46,003 bases of DNA from Opitutia bacterium UBA7374. Lineage in GTDB: Bacteria; Verrucomicrobiota; Verrucomicrobiia; Opitutales; Coraliomargaritaceae. The notes beneath the pieces are model-generated. The model saw only the letters and a list, made by a program, of their open reading frames with translations. It did not search any database and had not been told where the DNA came from. A program made the position numbers and the translations under genes. Below, piece by piece: positions 24,622 to 33,454 of this stretch. The stretch covers positions 4,616-50,618 of the forward strand of contig DKOA01000019.1 in assembly GCA_002469895.1 (NCBI GenBank). The letters are read 5' to 3'. Every line of letters starts with the position of its first letter. Position 1 is the first letter of the stretch.

Positions 24622-26565
24622 ATGGAATCTGTATCCCAAGAGCATCGCAGCTTTCCCCCGAGTGAGTCATTTTCTGCCAATGCGCGAATCGGCAGTATGG
24701 CTGCGTATCGAGAGCTATATGAAAAAAGCATCGCGGAACCGGAGGCGTTTTGGGCGGATGCGGCGGAGGGACTGCACTGGTTTCGCCGGTGGGAGCGTGT
24801 CTTAAATGCGGATGCGGCTCCTTTTTATAAGTGGTATGAGGGGGCCCGGACAAACTTGGCTTATAACTGCCTGGATCGGCACGTGGAAAACGGGTTGGGC
24901 GGGAAGACTGCGATCCACTGGGTGGGCGAACCGGGGGATGTTCGTAAGATCACTTACGAGGAATTGCTTGGTGAGGTTTGCCGCTTTGCCAATGTACTGA
25001 AGAAGCTGGGTGTGCAAAAGGGGGACCGCGTGGCCTTGTATTTGCCAATGATCCCTGAATTAGTGGTTGCGGTGCTGGCTTGTGCCCGGATAGGCGCGGT
25101 GCACTCAGTCATCTTTGCGGGATTTTCGTCGGATTCTATACGCGACCGTGTTTTGGACAGCGAGGCGCGGATGGTGATAACTGCGGACGGTGGGTACCGG
25201 CGCGGAAAGGTTCTCGAACTAAAGAAGATCGTGGATGCCGGTGTGTCGACTTGTGATTGCCTGAGTGAAGTGTTGGTGGTGAAGCGCGGCATAGAAGGTT
25301 TGGAATGTCCGATGACAGCTGGGCGTGATGTCTGGTATGAAGAGATGGTTTCCGGGGTGGAGGATTTTTGTCCGGCGGAGGAAATGGATGCGGAGGATTT
25401 ACTTTTCCTGCTCTACACTAGTGGTACAACGGGCAAGCCCAAGGGGATCATGCATACCACGGCCGGGTATATGGTCTTTGCTTATTTAACGGCAAAGTAC
25501 GTTTTTGATCTGCAACCGGATGATGTGTATTGGTGCACCGCGGATGTGGGCTGGATCACAGGTCATACCTACATTGTCTATGGGATTCTGCAAAACGGGG
25601 TGTCTCAAGTGCTTTACGAGGGTGCTCCAAATCATCCGGATGAGGGTCGTTTCTGGGAAATTGTGGAAGCGTACAAAGTGAGCATTTTCTACACGGCACC
25701 TACGGCAATACGTGCCTTTATGAAGTGGGGAGACTCATGGCTGGAAGGCAAGGATTTGTCGTCTCTGCGCTTGCTTGGAACGGTAGGCGAGCCGATTAAT
25801 CCGGAGGCTTGGATGTGGTACCACGAGAAGGTTGGGGGTGGGCGATGTCCGATTGTCGATACCTGGTGGCAGACGGAGACGGGTGGCCATCTATTAACGC
25901 CGATGCCCGGAGCGACGTCGACGAAGCCGGGCTGTGCGACGCTACCTTTCTTCGGGATCGAGCCGGCTGTGCTGGATGATGCGGGCAACGATGTAGCGGC
26001 AGGGATCTTGGCAATTAAGAAGCCCTGGCCGGGGATGATGCGGGGGATTTATGGAGACCCGGATCGCTATCGGCAGACCTATTGGTGTAAGTGGGGCGGC
26101 CAGTATTATTTCCCGGGTGATGGTGCGCGCTGTGATGCGGATGGTTATTACTGGATTTTAGGTCGGGTGGACGACGTGGTTAACGTATCGGGCCACCGGA
26201 TTGGTACGGCTGAGCTGGAAAGTGTCTTCGTCGAGCATGCGGATGTGGCGGAGTCGGCCGTGGTCGGCGTGCCGCACGAGATTAAGGGTCAGGGGCTGAT
26301 GGCATTTGTGACGGTCATTCAGGGACGTGCACAAGACGAGAAGCTAAACCGCGAATTGATGGGAATGATTGACCAGAGTATTGGTAAATTTGCTCGTCCG
26401 GAACGTATCATTTTTTCTTCGGATTTACCAAAGACGCGTTCCGGAAAGATTATGCGCCGTTTGTTACGCGATATTGCGGAGGGTCGCGAACTAGGGAACA
26501 CAACGACGCTAGCGGATCCGGGTATTGTGGAGCAGATCCAGCGACAATTTCAAGAGGGTGCCTAG
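24622..26565 (+). CDS. acs: Acetyl-coenzyme A synthetase
   Basis: A 647-residue AMP-forming acetate:CoA ligase that activates acetate for central metabolism. The P-loop-like motif YTSGTTGKPKG is near residue 265, WWQTETGGHLLTPMPG and YYFPGDGARCDADGYYWILGR follow, and the C-terminal KTRSGKIMRR holds the lysine that protein acetyltransferases modify in this family. All core motifs are intact and the length is typical. It is a single-gene unit preceded by 202 bases without a gene, in which I see only an A/T-rich stretch near 24510-24540. It could pair metabolically with the SSS symporter at 4.3 kb. Confidence 0.96.
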   Translation: MESVSQEHRSFPPSESFSANARIGSMAAYRELYEKSIAEPEAFWADAAEGLHWFRRWERVLNADAAPFYKWYEGARTNLAYNCLDRHVENGLGGKTAIHWVGEPGDVRKITYEELLGEVCRFANVLKKLGVQKGDRVALYLPMIPELVVAVLACARIGAVHSVIFAGFSSDSIRDRVLDSEARMVITADGGYRRGKVLELKKIVDAGVSTCDCLSEVLVVKRGIEGLECPMTAGRDVWYEEMVSGVEDFCPAEEMDAEDLLFLLYTSGTTGKPKGIMHTTAGYMVFAYLTAKYVFDLQPDDVYWCTADVGWITGHTYIVYGILQNGVSQVLYEGAPNHPDEGRFWEIVEAYKVSIFYTAPTAIRAFMKWGDSWLEGKDLSSLRLLGTVGEPINPEAWMWYHEKVGGGRCPIVDTWWQTETGGHLLTPMPGATSTKPGCATLPFFGIEPAVLDDAGNDVAAGILAIKKPWPGMMRGIYGDPDRYRQTYWCKWGGQYYFPGDGARCDADGYYWILGRVDDVVNVSGHRIGTAELESVFVEHADVAESAVVGVPHEIKGQGLMAFVTVIQGRAQDEKLNRELMGMIDQSIGKFARPERIIFSSDLPKTRSGKIMRRLLRDIAEGRELGNTTTLADPGIVEQIQRQFQEGA

Positions 26566-26642
26566 GGATGACGGACTACGGGAGACGGTTGATTCACTTG
26601 CAGGCTAGACAAACCGCTCGGTAGTGGCACTAATATAGCGAT

Positions 26643-27512
26643 ATGAAGATCTACCTCAATGATAAGCTAGTTGAGCGCAGCGAAGCCAAGGTCTCCGTTT
26701 TTGATCACGGGTTGCTTTATGGTGACGGTATATTTGAAGGCATCCGTCTTTATCAGGGCTGTGTCTTTAAATTGGAGGAGCATCTGGAGCGTCTTGAATA
26801 CTCGGCCAAGGCAATCATGTTGGATCTGCCCTGGACGCGTGAGGAATTGTCTGAGGCGGTTTGTCAGACTTGTCGGGCGAATGGTTTGCAAGATGGATAT
26901 ATTCGTCTGGTGGTTACGCGTGGTGAGGGGAGTTTGGGTTTATCGATCAAAAATTGCACGTCGCCGCAATTGATTATCATTGCGGATACAATCCAGCTCT
27001 ATCCGGAGGAATTTTACCAGCAGGGCTTGAAAATCATCACGGTACCCACCCGCCGATGTAACCCGGCCGCTTTACCACCGACAGTCAAGTCGCTCAATTA
27101 TCTGAATAATATCTTGGCAAAAATCGAAGCGCAGCACCTGGGTTATCATGAGGCGATCATGCTGAATGATCAGGGCTATGTTGCGGAATGCACGGGCGAT
27201 AATGTGTTTGTCCTGCAAAAGGGTGTCTTATTGACGCCGTCTGCCAGTGCGGGGGCGCTCAAAGGGATCACCCGCGACACGGTACTGCAAATTGCCGATG
27301 AGATCGGTGTGCCTTGGCGGGAGGCTAATTTAACCCGTTATGATGTTTGGGTAGCGGAAGAGCTCTTCCTCACGGGAACAGCTGCTGAGATTATACCGAT
27401 TGTGGAAGTGGATGCACGCACGATTGGGACGGGTCAACCGGGGGAGACGACAAGTCGCTTTCTTGAGGCCTTCCGTCGTCGCGTCGTGAGTGATGGGACT
27501 CGCCTTGACTAG
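26643..27512 (+). CDS. ilvE: Class IV branched-chain amino acid aminotransferase
   Basis: A 289-residue fold-type IV PLP aminotransferase, probably branched-chain. MKIYLNDKLV and FDHGLLYGDGIFEGIRLY are the N-terminal family block. The PLP lysine is in TVKSLNYLNNILAK, and EAIMLNDQGYVAECTGDNVF plus GITRDTVL follow. The length is of the short 290-residue class seen in archaea and many bacteria. D-amino-acid aminotransferase and aminodeoxychorismate lyase share the fold; the EGIRLY and YVAECTGDN blocks favour IlvE. A short hairpin with a four-T run follows the stop. Confidence 0.88.
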   Translation: MKIYLNDKLVERSEAKVSVFDHGLLYGDGIFEGIRLYQGCVFKLEEHLERLEYSAKAIMLDLPWTREELSEAVCQTCRANGLQDGYIRLVVTRGEGSLGLSIKNCTSPQLIIIADTIQLYPEEFYQQGLKIITVPTRRCNPAALPPTVKSLNYLNNILAKIEAQHLGYHEAIMLNDQGYVAECTGDNVFVLQKGVLLTPSASAGALKGITRDTVLQIADEIGVPWREANLTRYDVWVAEELFLTGTAAEIIPIVEVDARTIGTGQPGETTSRFLEAFRRRVVSDGTRLD

Positions 27513-27518
27513 GTTATT

Positions 27519-27537
27519 TGCCTGTGCAAGGCATTTT
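27519..27537 (+). terminator. Weak rho-independent terminator after ilvE
   Basis: TGCCT (27519-27523) pairs with AGGCA (27529-27533) across a five-base loop and is followed by TTTT (27534-27537). The stem is only five pairs, so the strength is doubtful. It lies seven bases past the aminotransferase stop and before the mcsA gene. Confidence 0.4.
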
Positions 27538-27722
27538 CCTGTCGGCAAATTCACTTCTCTGTTAAGTTGCGGGTAGATGCTTCGATCTTTCTTTCGATCG
27601 ACTGGCACACTTCGTGCCGCATACTGTCTCAAAATGTACCAATTCAAGCCAATATGTCACTTCAGAGAAACGAGTGCGTGTACGCTGTATGCACTTTACT
27701 GCGATTTGACGACGATACAATT

Positions 27723-28253
27723 ATGCCTGAAAAACTAAAATGCAGTTTGTGTGATAAGGAGGCGACTGTCCACCTGACGCAGATCATCCAGAACAAGATC
27801 CATAAAGTAGATCTTTGCGAGGCCTGTGCACAAAACAAGGGTGTGACGGATCCCGAAGGCTTTGCTTTGGCTGATCTCCTGCAAACTGCTAATTTTAACG
27901 TGGTGCCAGAGACTACGTCGGGAGCGGGTACTTGTTGTCCGGAATGTGGTTACGAAACCGCCGATTTTCAGCGCACAGGCCGCCTCGGATGTGCTGCCTG
28001 CTACACCACCTTTGAGGCGCAATTGGGCTCTGTTTTAGAGGATATGCACACCGGTTTACGCCATGTCGGCAAGGTGCCGTCGATGGCCTTGCAGCGTCAG
28101 TCGAGCGTGGTGACGCTTCGGCAACTCGAAAAGGCACTGGCAAAGGCGATCACCGAAGAGGCCTATGAGGAGGCCGCGACTTTGCGTGACCAAATCCACA
28201 CGCTGCAAACCGATAAGCCCGGCCAACAGGAGATCACTACACTTTATGATTGA
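27723..28253 (+). CDS. mcsA: McsA, zinc-binding activator of the McsB arginine kinase
   Basis: A 176-residue protein with four CxxC pairs that bind zinc (CSLC, CEAC, CPEC, CAAC) and a C-terminal UvrB/UvrC-type motif (LEKALAKAITEEAYEEAATLRDQI), the exact McsA layout. In Bacillus it activates the protein arginine kinase McsB, which tags damaged proteins for ClpC-ClpP. The open frame starts at 27567, but the ATG at 27723 gives the family N-terminus MPEKLKCSLC. It overlaps mcsB by eight bases. No ctsR precedes it: the 210 bases between ilvE and mcsA hold only short hairpins, and no CIRCE-type repeat is visible. Confidence 0.9.
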   Translation: MPEKLKCSLCDKEATVHLTQIIQNKIHKVDLCEACAQNKGVTDPEGFALADLLQTANFNVVPETTSGAGTCCPECGYETADFQRTGRLGCAACYTTFEAQLGSVLEDMHTGLRHVGKVPSMALQRQSSVVTLRQLEKALAKAITEEAYEEAATLRDQIHTLQTDKPGQQEITTLYD

Positions 28254-29334
28254 GGCACTTCTACAGTCCAGTGCTGCTGAGTTGACGCAGAATCGCAAGA
28301 AGGCGGTTCCGGTCGTTCTGAGTACACGGATTCGTCTGGCGCGAAACCTCTCTACGGCACCCTTTCCCGGGCGTGCCACATCGGCACAGCGAAGTGACGT
28401 TTTGGCTAAGTGTAAGTCGATGATCGGTCAGTTAAAGGAGATGAAAGGCGGGTACTTTTTTGATTCAAAGGCGCTGTCCGATTTGGAGAAACAGACATTA
28501 GTGGAACGTCATTTGATCAGTCGAGAGCTGTGTGAAGGGACTCCGGGTTCCGGGGTTTATATACGGAAGGATCAGAGTTGTTCGGTGATGATCAATGAAG
28601 AAGATCATTTGCGTATTCAGATCCTTAAGTCCGGCTTTAGTTTAAAGTCTGCCTGGAGGCAGGTGGATGCTTTCGACACGAATTTGGAGCAGATTCTGGA
28701 TGTAGCCTTTTCTCCGGAGCACGGATATTTGACGGCGTGTCCGACAAATCTGGGTACTGGCTTGCGTGCATCGGTGATGATGCACTTGCCGGGCTTGGCA
28801 ATATCCGGACAGATGGAGCGAGTTGTGCGTGCGGTCAATCAACTCGGTATTGCCGTGCGCGGTCTTTTTGGCGAGGGGTCGGATGCGACGGGCCACATCT
28901 TCCAAATTTCGAATCAACAGACGCTGGGTGAATCAGAAGATGAGATTTTGTCACGACTGGGTAACGTTCTGAAGACGATCATCGACCACGAGTTCAATGC
29001 CCGCTACAAGTATCTTGAGGAGAACCGTTCGCAGTTATTTGACCAGATCGGGCGGGCTTATGGATTATTGCAAAGCGTGCATATTATTACTTCGAACGAG
29101 GCGATGAATCTCCTTTCGCTTGTGCGGTTAGCGGTGGATTTTGGTTTATTGCCCGAGACAAGCCGTGGGTTAGTGGATCGTCTCTTTATCGAATGCCAGC
29201 CCGGTCATGTGCAGTTGGCTGCTCGCCAAGACATTGCTCCAGAGCAACGGGATATTGTGCGGGCGAGCAACTTGCGTGCAGAATTTAGCAGTTTGGATCC
29301 CCTTAGTTTTGACAACATCGTAAATTCGAGTTAA
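28246..29334 (+). CDS. mcsB: McsB protein-arginine kinase
   Basis: A 362-residue kinase that phosphorylates arginine side chains on unfolded proteins and so marks them for ClpC. It belongs to the guanido kinase family: VVLSTRIRLARNL (nucleotide-binding arginines), GVYIRKDQSCSVMINEEDHLRIQ, the catalytic-cysteine loop CPTNLGTGLRASVMMHLPGL and RGLFGEGSDATGHIFQISNQ. All are intact. Bases 28229-28233 (AGGAG) precede the start by 12 bases, inside the end of mcsA, and the two genes overlap by eight bases. clpC follows after 19 bases, so the three form an operon. Confidence 0.94.
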   Translation: MIEALLQSSAAELTQNRKKAVPVVLSTRIRLARNLSTAPFPGRATSAQRSDVLAKCKSMIGQLKEMKGGYFFDSKALSDLEKQTLVERHLISRELCEGTPGSGVYIRKDQSCSVMINEEDHLRIQILKSGFSLKSAWRQVDAFDTNLEQILDVAFSPEHGYLTACPTNLGTGLRASVMMHLPGLAISGQMERVVRAVNQLGIAVRGLFGEGSDATGHIFQISNQQTLGESEDEILSRLGNVLKTIIDHEFNARYKYLEENRSQLFDQIGRAYGLLQSVHIITSNEAMNLLSLVRLAVDFGLLPETSRGLVDRLFIECQPGHVQLAARQDIAPEQRDIVRASNLRAEFSSLDPLSFDNIVNSS

Positions 29335-29353
29335 TAACAATGTATACCTTTTG

Positions 29354-31843
29354 ATGGAACCTATGAATAACTTCACACCTCGCGCGCAGCAAGTGCTCGC
29401 ACTTGCCAGAAAGGAAGCGGATCGCTTTCACCACAACTACGTGGGCACTGAACACGTCTTACTCGGGCTGATCAATCTCGGGCAGGGCGTGGCGGTTAAC
29501 GTATTACAAAAGATGGAGCTGGATTTGGAGACGGTTCGCAATGCCGTGGAAAAACAGGTGGGTACAGGCCCGGAGAGTAAGCCATCGGGAAATATTCCCT
29601 ACACGCCCAGAGTAAAAAAGGTACTCGCCCTAGCAGGAAAAGAGGCAAAGTCGTTGAACCATTCATATGTCGGAACGGAGCATATTCTTCTTGGCTTATT
29701 GCGCGAGGGTGAAGGGGTAGCGGCCCGTGTGCTGAAGTCTTTGGACGTAGACATTGAGCGCTGTCGTAGTGAGATCCTTTCCGAGCTGGATCCAAATTTT
29801 TCCGGAGATACCGAAGAGGCCGCATCTGCCGGGTCTGTGCAGGAGGATAAAAAAGAATCCAAGACACCTGCCCTGAAGGCATTTGGCCGGGACCTGACGG
29901 AGCTGGCTAAGAGTGGAGAAATGGATCCCGTGGTGGGTCGTAAGGAAGAGATTCGGCGGGTGATTCAAATACTTTGCCGACGGACCAAAAATAACCCTGT
30001 CCTGATCGGCGAGGCCGGTGTTGGTAAGACAGCAATTGTGGAGGGTTTGGCGCAGGAAATCACATCCGGCGGGGTGCCGGAAATTCTAGCTGACAAGCGA
30101 GTGATCACTCTTGACCTGGCACTCATGGTGGCGGGGACCAAATATCGTGGTCAATTTGAAGAGCGGATCAAGGCAGTGATGGACGAGATCCGACGGGCAA
30201 AGAATATCATCATTTTCATCGACGAGCTGCATACGATCGTCGGGGCAGGTGCCGCGGAAGGAGCGATGGATGCTTCCAACATTTTCAAGCCAGCCTTGAG
30301 TCGTGGGGAACTCCAGTGCATTGGGGCTACGACGCTGGGAGAATACCGTAAGTATATCGAGAAAGACAGCGCACTGGATCGCCGATTCCAATCGGTCAAA
30401 GTGGAAGCACCCTCCATTGAAGATACATTTCTCATCCTCAAGGGCATTCGTGGCAAATATGAGGAGCACCATAAGGTGAAATTTTCTGATACGGCGCTGG
30501 AATCAGCGACCAAGTTATCGGAACGTTACATCACCTCTCGTTTTCTGCCGGATAAGGCGATTGATATTTTAGATGAGGCCGGTGCCCGTGCACGCATTGA
30601 ATCATTGAAGCGCCCGGCTGAGTTTGACGCGATGAGTGCGACGATCGAGGAAGTTTGCTCGAAGAAGGACGATGCGATTAGTAAACAGCACTTTGAGGAG
30701 GCGGCGAAGTTTCGCGACGAGGAAAAGCAGCTACGTATAAAGCAGGACGAAGCGATTGCGGAATGGAAAAAATCGCGCGAGGAGACGCCGATCGAAGTGG
30801 GCGAAGAGGATATGCTACAGGTTGTCTCGGCATGGACAGGCATCCCCCTTTTCCGTATGGAGGAGAAGGAAAGCAAAAAGCTATTGCAGTTGGAGGCAGA
30901 ATTGCAACGTGAGGTGATTGGGCAGGATCGCGCCACGGAGGTGATCTCCAAGGCATTGCGCCGTTCCCGTGCTGATTTAAAAGATCCCCGCCGGCCGATT
31001 GGTTCCTTTATGTTTCTTGGGCCTACGGGTGTGGGTAAGACATTGCTGGCAAAGATTCTGGCGGAAGAAATGTTTGGGGAAAAGGACGCGATCATCCAAA
31101 TCGATATGTCTGAGTACATGGAGAAGTTTGCGGTGTCCCGTCTCGTTGGTTCGCCTCCCGGTTATGTCGGTTATGAAGAGGGCGGTCAGTTGACCGAAGC
31201 GGTTCGCCGCAAGCCGTACTCAGTCGTGCTTTTTGATGAAATCGAGAAAGCACACCCGGACGTTGTGCAACTTCTACTCCAAGTTCTGGAAGAGGGTCGA
31301 TTGACCGATAGTCTAGGACGTAAGGTGGACTTCCGTAACACTATCCTGATCATGACTTCCAACGTGGGCGCGGATATTCTCCAGCGAAACACTTCGATGG
31401 GCTTTGGCTTGGAAAACAATGCGGAAAATGAATACGAGAAGATTCGTGAGAAGATTCTCGATGAGACCAAGCGAGTCTTTAAACCGGAGTTTCTTAATCG
31501 CCTGAATGATTTGGTCATCTTCAAATCACTCGGTCGCGAGGACATGCGAGCAATTGTCGATCTGGAGCTGCGTAACGTGGCGAATCGCTTAGAGGAACGG
31601 GATCTGACTTTTGACTTCACTGATGACTGCAAGAGCTTTCTCATTGAAAAGGGTTACGATGAAAAGTACGGAGCCCGCCCGTTACGTCGTGCGGTGGAGA
31701 AGTACCTAGAGGATGCGTTGGCCGAGGCCATACTGAGTGGCGACATCAAGACGGGCGAGACGATCCTCGTGGATCTACATCCCGACGGAGGTGGGCTGCA
31801 TTTCACTCAGGAGCAAGCCGTGCCCGGGGGTACGACATCCTAA
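29354..31843 (+). CDS. clpC: ClpC ATP-dependent unfoldase
   Basis: An 829-residue class I AAA+ unfoldase that feeds proteins into ClpP. The N-domain with two Clp repeats occupies residues 1-145 (ARKEADRFHHNYVGTEHVLLGL and its copy KEAKSLNHSYVGTEHILLGLL). The first ATPase has Walker A GEAGVGKT near 220, a UVR-type middle segment (HFEEAAKFRDEEKQL) lies near 445-460, and the second ATPase has GPTGVGKT near 556, with EGGQLTEAVRRKPYSVVLFDEIEKAHPDV. In ClpC the middle segment and N-domain receive adaptors and phosphoarginine-tagged clients, so it fits functionally with McsA and McsB upstream. ATG codons at 29354 and 29363 are both possible starts. Confidence 0.96.
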   Translation: MEPMNNFTPRAQQVLALARKEADRFHHNYVGTEHVLLGLINLGQGVAVNVLQKMELDLETVRNAVEKQVGTGPESKPSGNIPYTPRVKKVLALAGKEAKSLNHSYVGTEHILLGLLREGEGVAARVLKSLDVDIERCRSEILSELDPNFSGDTEEAASAGSVQEDKKESKTPALKAFGRDLTELAKSGEMDPVVGRKEEIRRVIQILCRRTKNNPVLIGEAGVGKTAIVEGLAQEITSGGVPEILADKRVITLDLALMVAGTKYRGQFEERIKAVMDEIRRAKNIIIFIDELHTIVGAGAAEGAMDASNIFKPALSRGELQCIGATTLGEYRKYIEKDSALDRRFQSVKVEAPSIEDTFLILKGIRGKYEEHHKVKFSDTALESATKLSERYITSRFLPDKAIDILDEAGARARIESLKRPAEFDAMSATIEEVCSKKDDAISKQHFEEAAKFRDEEKQLRIKQDEAIAEWKKSREETPIEVGEEDMLQVVSAWTGIPLFRMEEKESKKLLQLEAELQREVIGQDRATEVISKALRRSRADLKDPRRPIGSFMFLGPTGVGKTLLAKILAEEMFGEKDAIIQIDMSEYMEKFAVSRLVGSPPGYVGYEEGGQLTEAVRRKPYSVVLFDEIEKAHPDVVQLLLQVLEEGRLTDSLGRKVDFRNTILIMTSNVGADILQRNTSMGFGLENNAENEYEKIREKILDETKRVFKPEFLNRLNDLVIFKSLGREDMRAIVDLELRNVANRLEERDLTFDFTDDCKSFLIEKGYDEKYGARPLRRAVEKYLEDALAEAILSGDIKTGETILVDLHPDGGGLHFTQEQAVPGGTTS

Positions 31844-31869
31844 GTAGAACTGAGGGGATTTTTGTCTGC

Positions 31870-33018
31870 TTAACTCTTCGAGTTTCGCAAATCGAGCTCG
31901 GATGGGCTTTCGATGGTGTATTTCATACCGAAGATGGGCCTGAGCAGTGGTACCCGACGGACGACTTCATAGAGTCCCCAGCAAGAAATGAAAGTGCCTA
32001 CAAGAAGTAGGCCGAGTTTTTGTAGGGCTGGCAGTTGCCAGTGAAAAATGATCGATGCCAGAGCGAATTGTACAGGCAGGTGGAGAATGTAGATAGGGTA
32101 CACGGCGGGGCTGAGTATCTGCAAAGTGCGTGAGTTGGCGTTCAAATAGGTGGAACTGTATCCGATACAGGCGAGTATCCATAAGATGCATTCGGCACCG
32201 TTTAGCAGATTATTCGTGTTTTCCAGGCGGAATACGAGCAAGCGAACAGCGTAGAGGGTCACTGCGGTAATCAAGGTCACGAAGCGAAGAGAGCGTGCTG
32301 TGGAGAGAAAATTGGCAGTGGAACAGGCCATAAAAAACCCGCTGAAGAAGCAGAGCATGCCGATAAAAAATCCATGCCGGGTCATAACAAAGAGTGAGAA
32401 ATACTCGGGCTGTAGAAGGTACCCCTCCAAAGCAAAAGGGACAATGAGAAGAGACAAGAGGGTCCAAGGCTTAGCGGTCAGGATTTGGCACCAGCGAATA
32501 AGCGAGTTGTGCGGGTATCTTTTAATTAGAACGATACAGGGCAGAAGAAGCAGGAAGTAGATGAAGATATTGAATAAAAACCAGAGGTGGCCGGGATTAG
32601 GAATCCATCGGCTCTCCATTTGATAGAAGTTTTGGTAGAGCAGCAGATTAATTGGACAGATTAGAAAAAAGCCAATGACTGCGGGAAAGAGGATGCGCCA
32701 GGTACGATCGGCAAGTAGCCGGCCGATTGATCGCCGCTCCATGGCAAACTGTATGCCCATGCCGGAGATGAAAAAGAGTAGAGGGATTCGCCAGATATTA
32801 AATAGCTCCATGGGAATCCAAAGCCATGTCAGCGGTTCCTCATTCTCGATAAAGTAGATGGCTTCGGCTGCCCAGAATTGGAAGCTGATGACGCCGTGAT
32901 AGCCGATCAACAGTATCAGGGCGATCGTTCGCATCCAGTCCACATCATATTGGCGGGACGTCTGATGGCGGCTACCTATTGGTGCATTTCTTTGATCAGA
33001 GTTCCCTGCGACGTTCAT
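31870..33018 (-). CDS. Acyltransferase_3 family membrane protein
   Basis: A 382-residue integral membrane O-acyltransferase with about ten hydrophobic helices. The N-terminal RQYDVDWMRTIALILLIGYHG supplies the D/R and His typical of acyltransferase_3 (OafA/MdoC-like) proteins. WRIPLLFFISGMGIQFAMERRS and HLWFLFNIFIYFLLLLP follow the family order. Such enzymes acylate or succinylate surface glycans, osmoregulated glucans or lipids; the acceptor here is unknown. It is encoded alone on the minus strand, divergent from the GH52 gene across a 436-base gap. Confidence 0.85.
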   Translation of the reverse strand: MNVAGNSDQRNAPIGSRHQTSRQYDVDWMRTIALILLIGYHGVISFQFWAAEAIYFIENEEPLTWLWIPMELFNIWRIPLLFFISGMGIQFAMERRSIGRLLADRTWRILFPAVIGFFLICPINLLLYQNFYQMESRWIPNPGHLWFLFNIFIYFLLLLPCIVLIKRYPHNSLIRWCQILTAKPWTLLSLLIVPFALEGYLLQPEYFSLFVMTRHGFFIGMLCFFSGFFMACSTANFLSTARSLRFVTLITAVTLYAVRLLVFRLENTNNLLNGAECILWILACIGYSSTYLNANSRTLQILSPAVYPIYILHLPVQFALASIIFHWQLPALQKLGLLLVGTFISCWGLYEVVRRVPLLRPIFGMKYTIESPSELDLRNSKS

Positions 33019-33454
33019 TTGTGGGGAGTTTGTTGTGCTTTGGTGCTGGGCCTGTCAAATCAACTCAGGTGACTACTCGGCGCTCCGTTTCCAATATACT
33101 TCGTGTTACTCGGTAGTTTTTACCGGTTTCTAATGTGAGAAACTGATGGCGCTCCTAGTTGGTGATTACGCTTAAATAGGTAATGAAAAACTTGTTTGCA
33201 CAAGCGTATATGATCTGTGAAAGAATATGTTAGGTTCATTTTTTTTGACTATCTTTTCAAGAAATTGGTCTACCCTAGGGGCATTAATTTCTGTAGAATG
33301 GTCAGGTCTACCTATTCACTTATTCTGCTACTACCGACACCTTCATTTCTATTAGTTCTCCTGACCGGACTTTGTTAGGCGGAGATCATTCGGAATTTTT
33401 TCTTTCAACTTTCCTTTCTATTTGGTGGCAACCATTCCCCCAAATTTTCTGATA
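33019..33454. promoter_or_regulatory. Intergenic region upstream of the GH52 gene
   Basis: These 436 bases between divergent genes hold no open frame I can support. A TTGACT hexamer lies at 33245-33250 but has no convincing -10 partner. GGTCTACC occurs twice (33267-33274 and 33305-33312), and a LacI-like half-palindrome CTTGT-TTGC-ACAAG lies at 33191-33204. These are candidate sites for sugar control of the xylosidase operon, and each is weak on its own. Confidence 0.35.
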
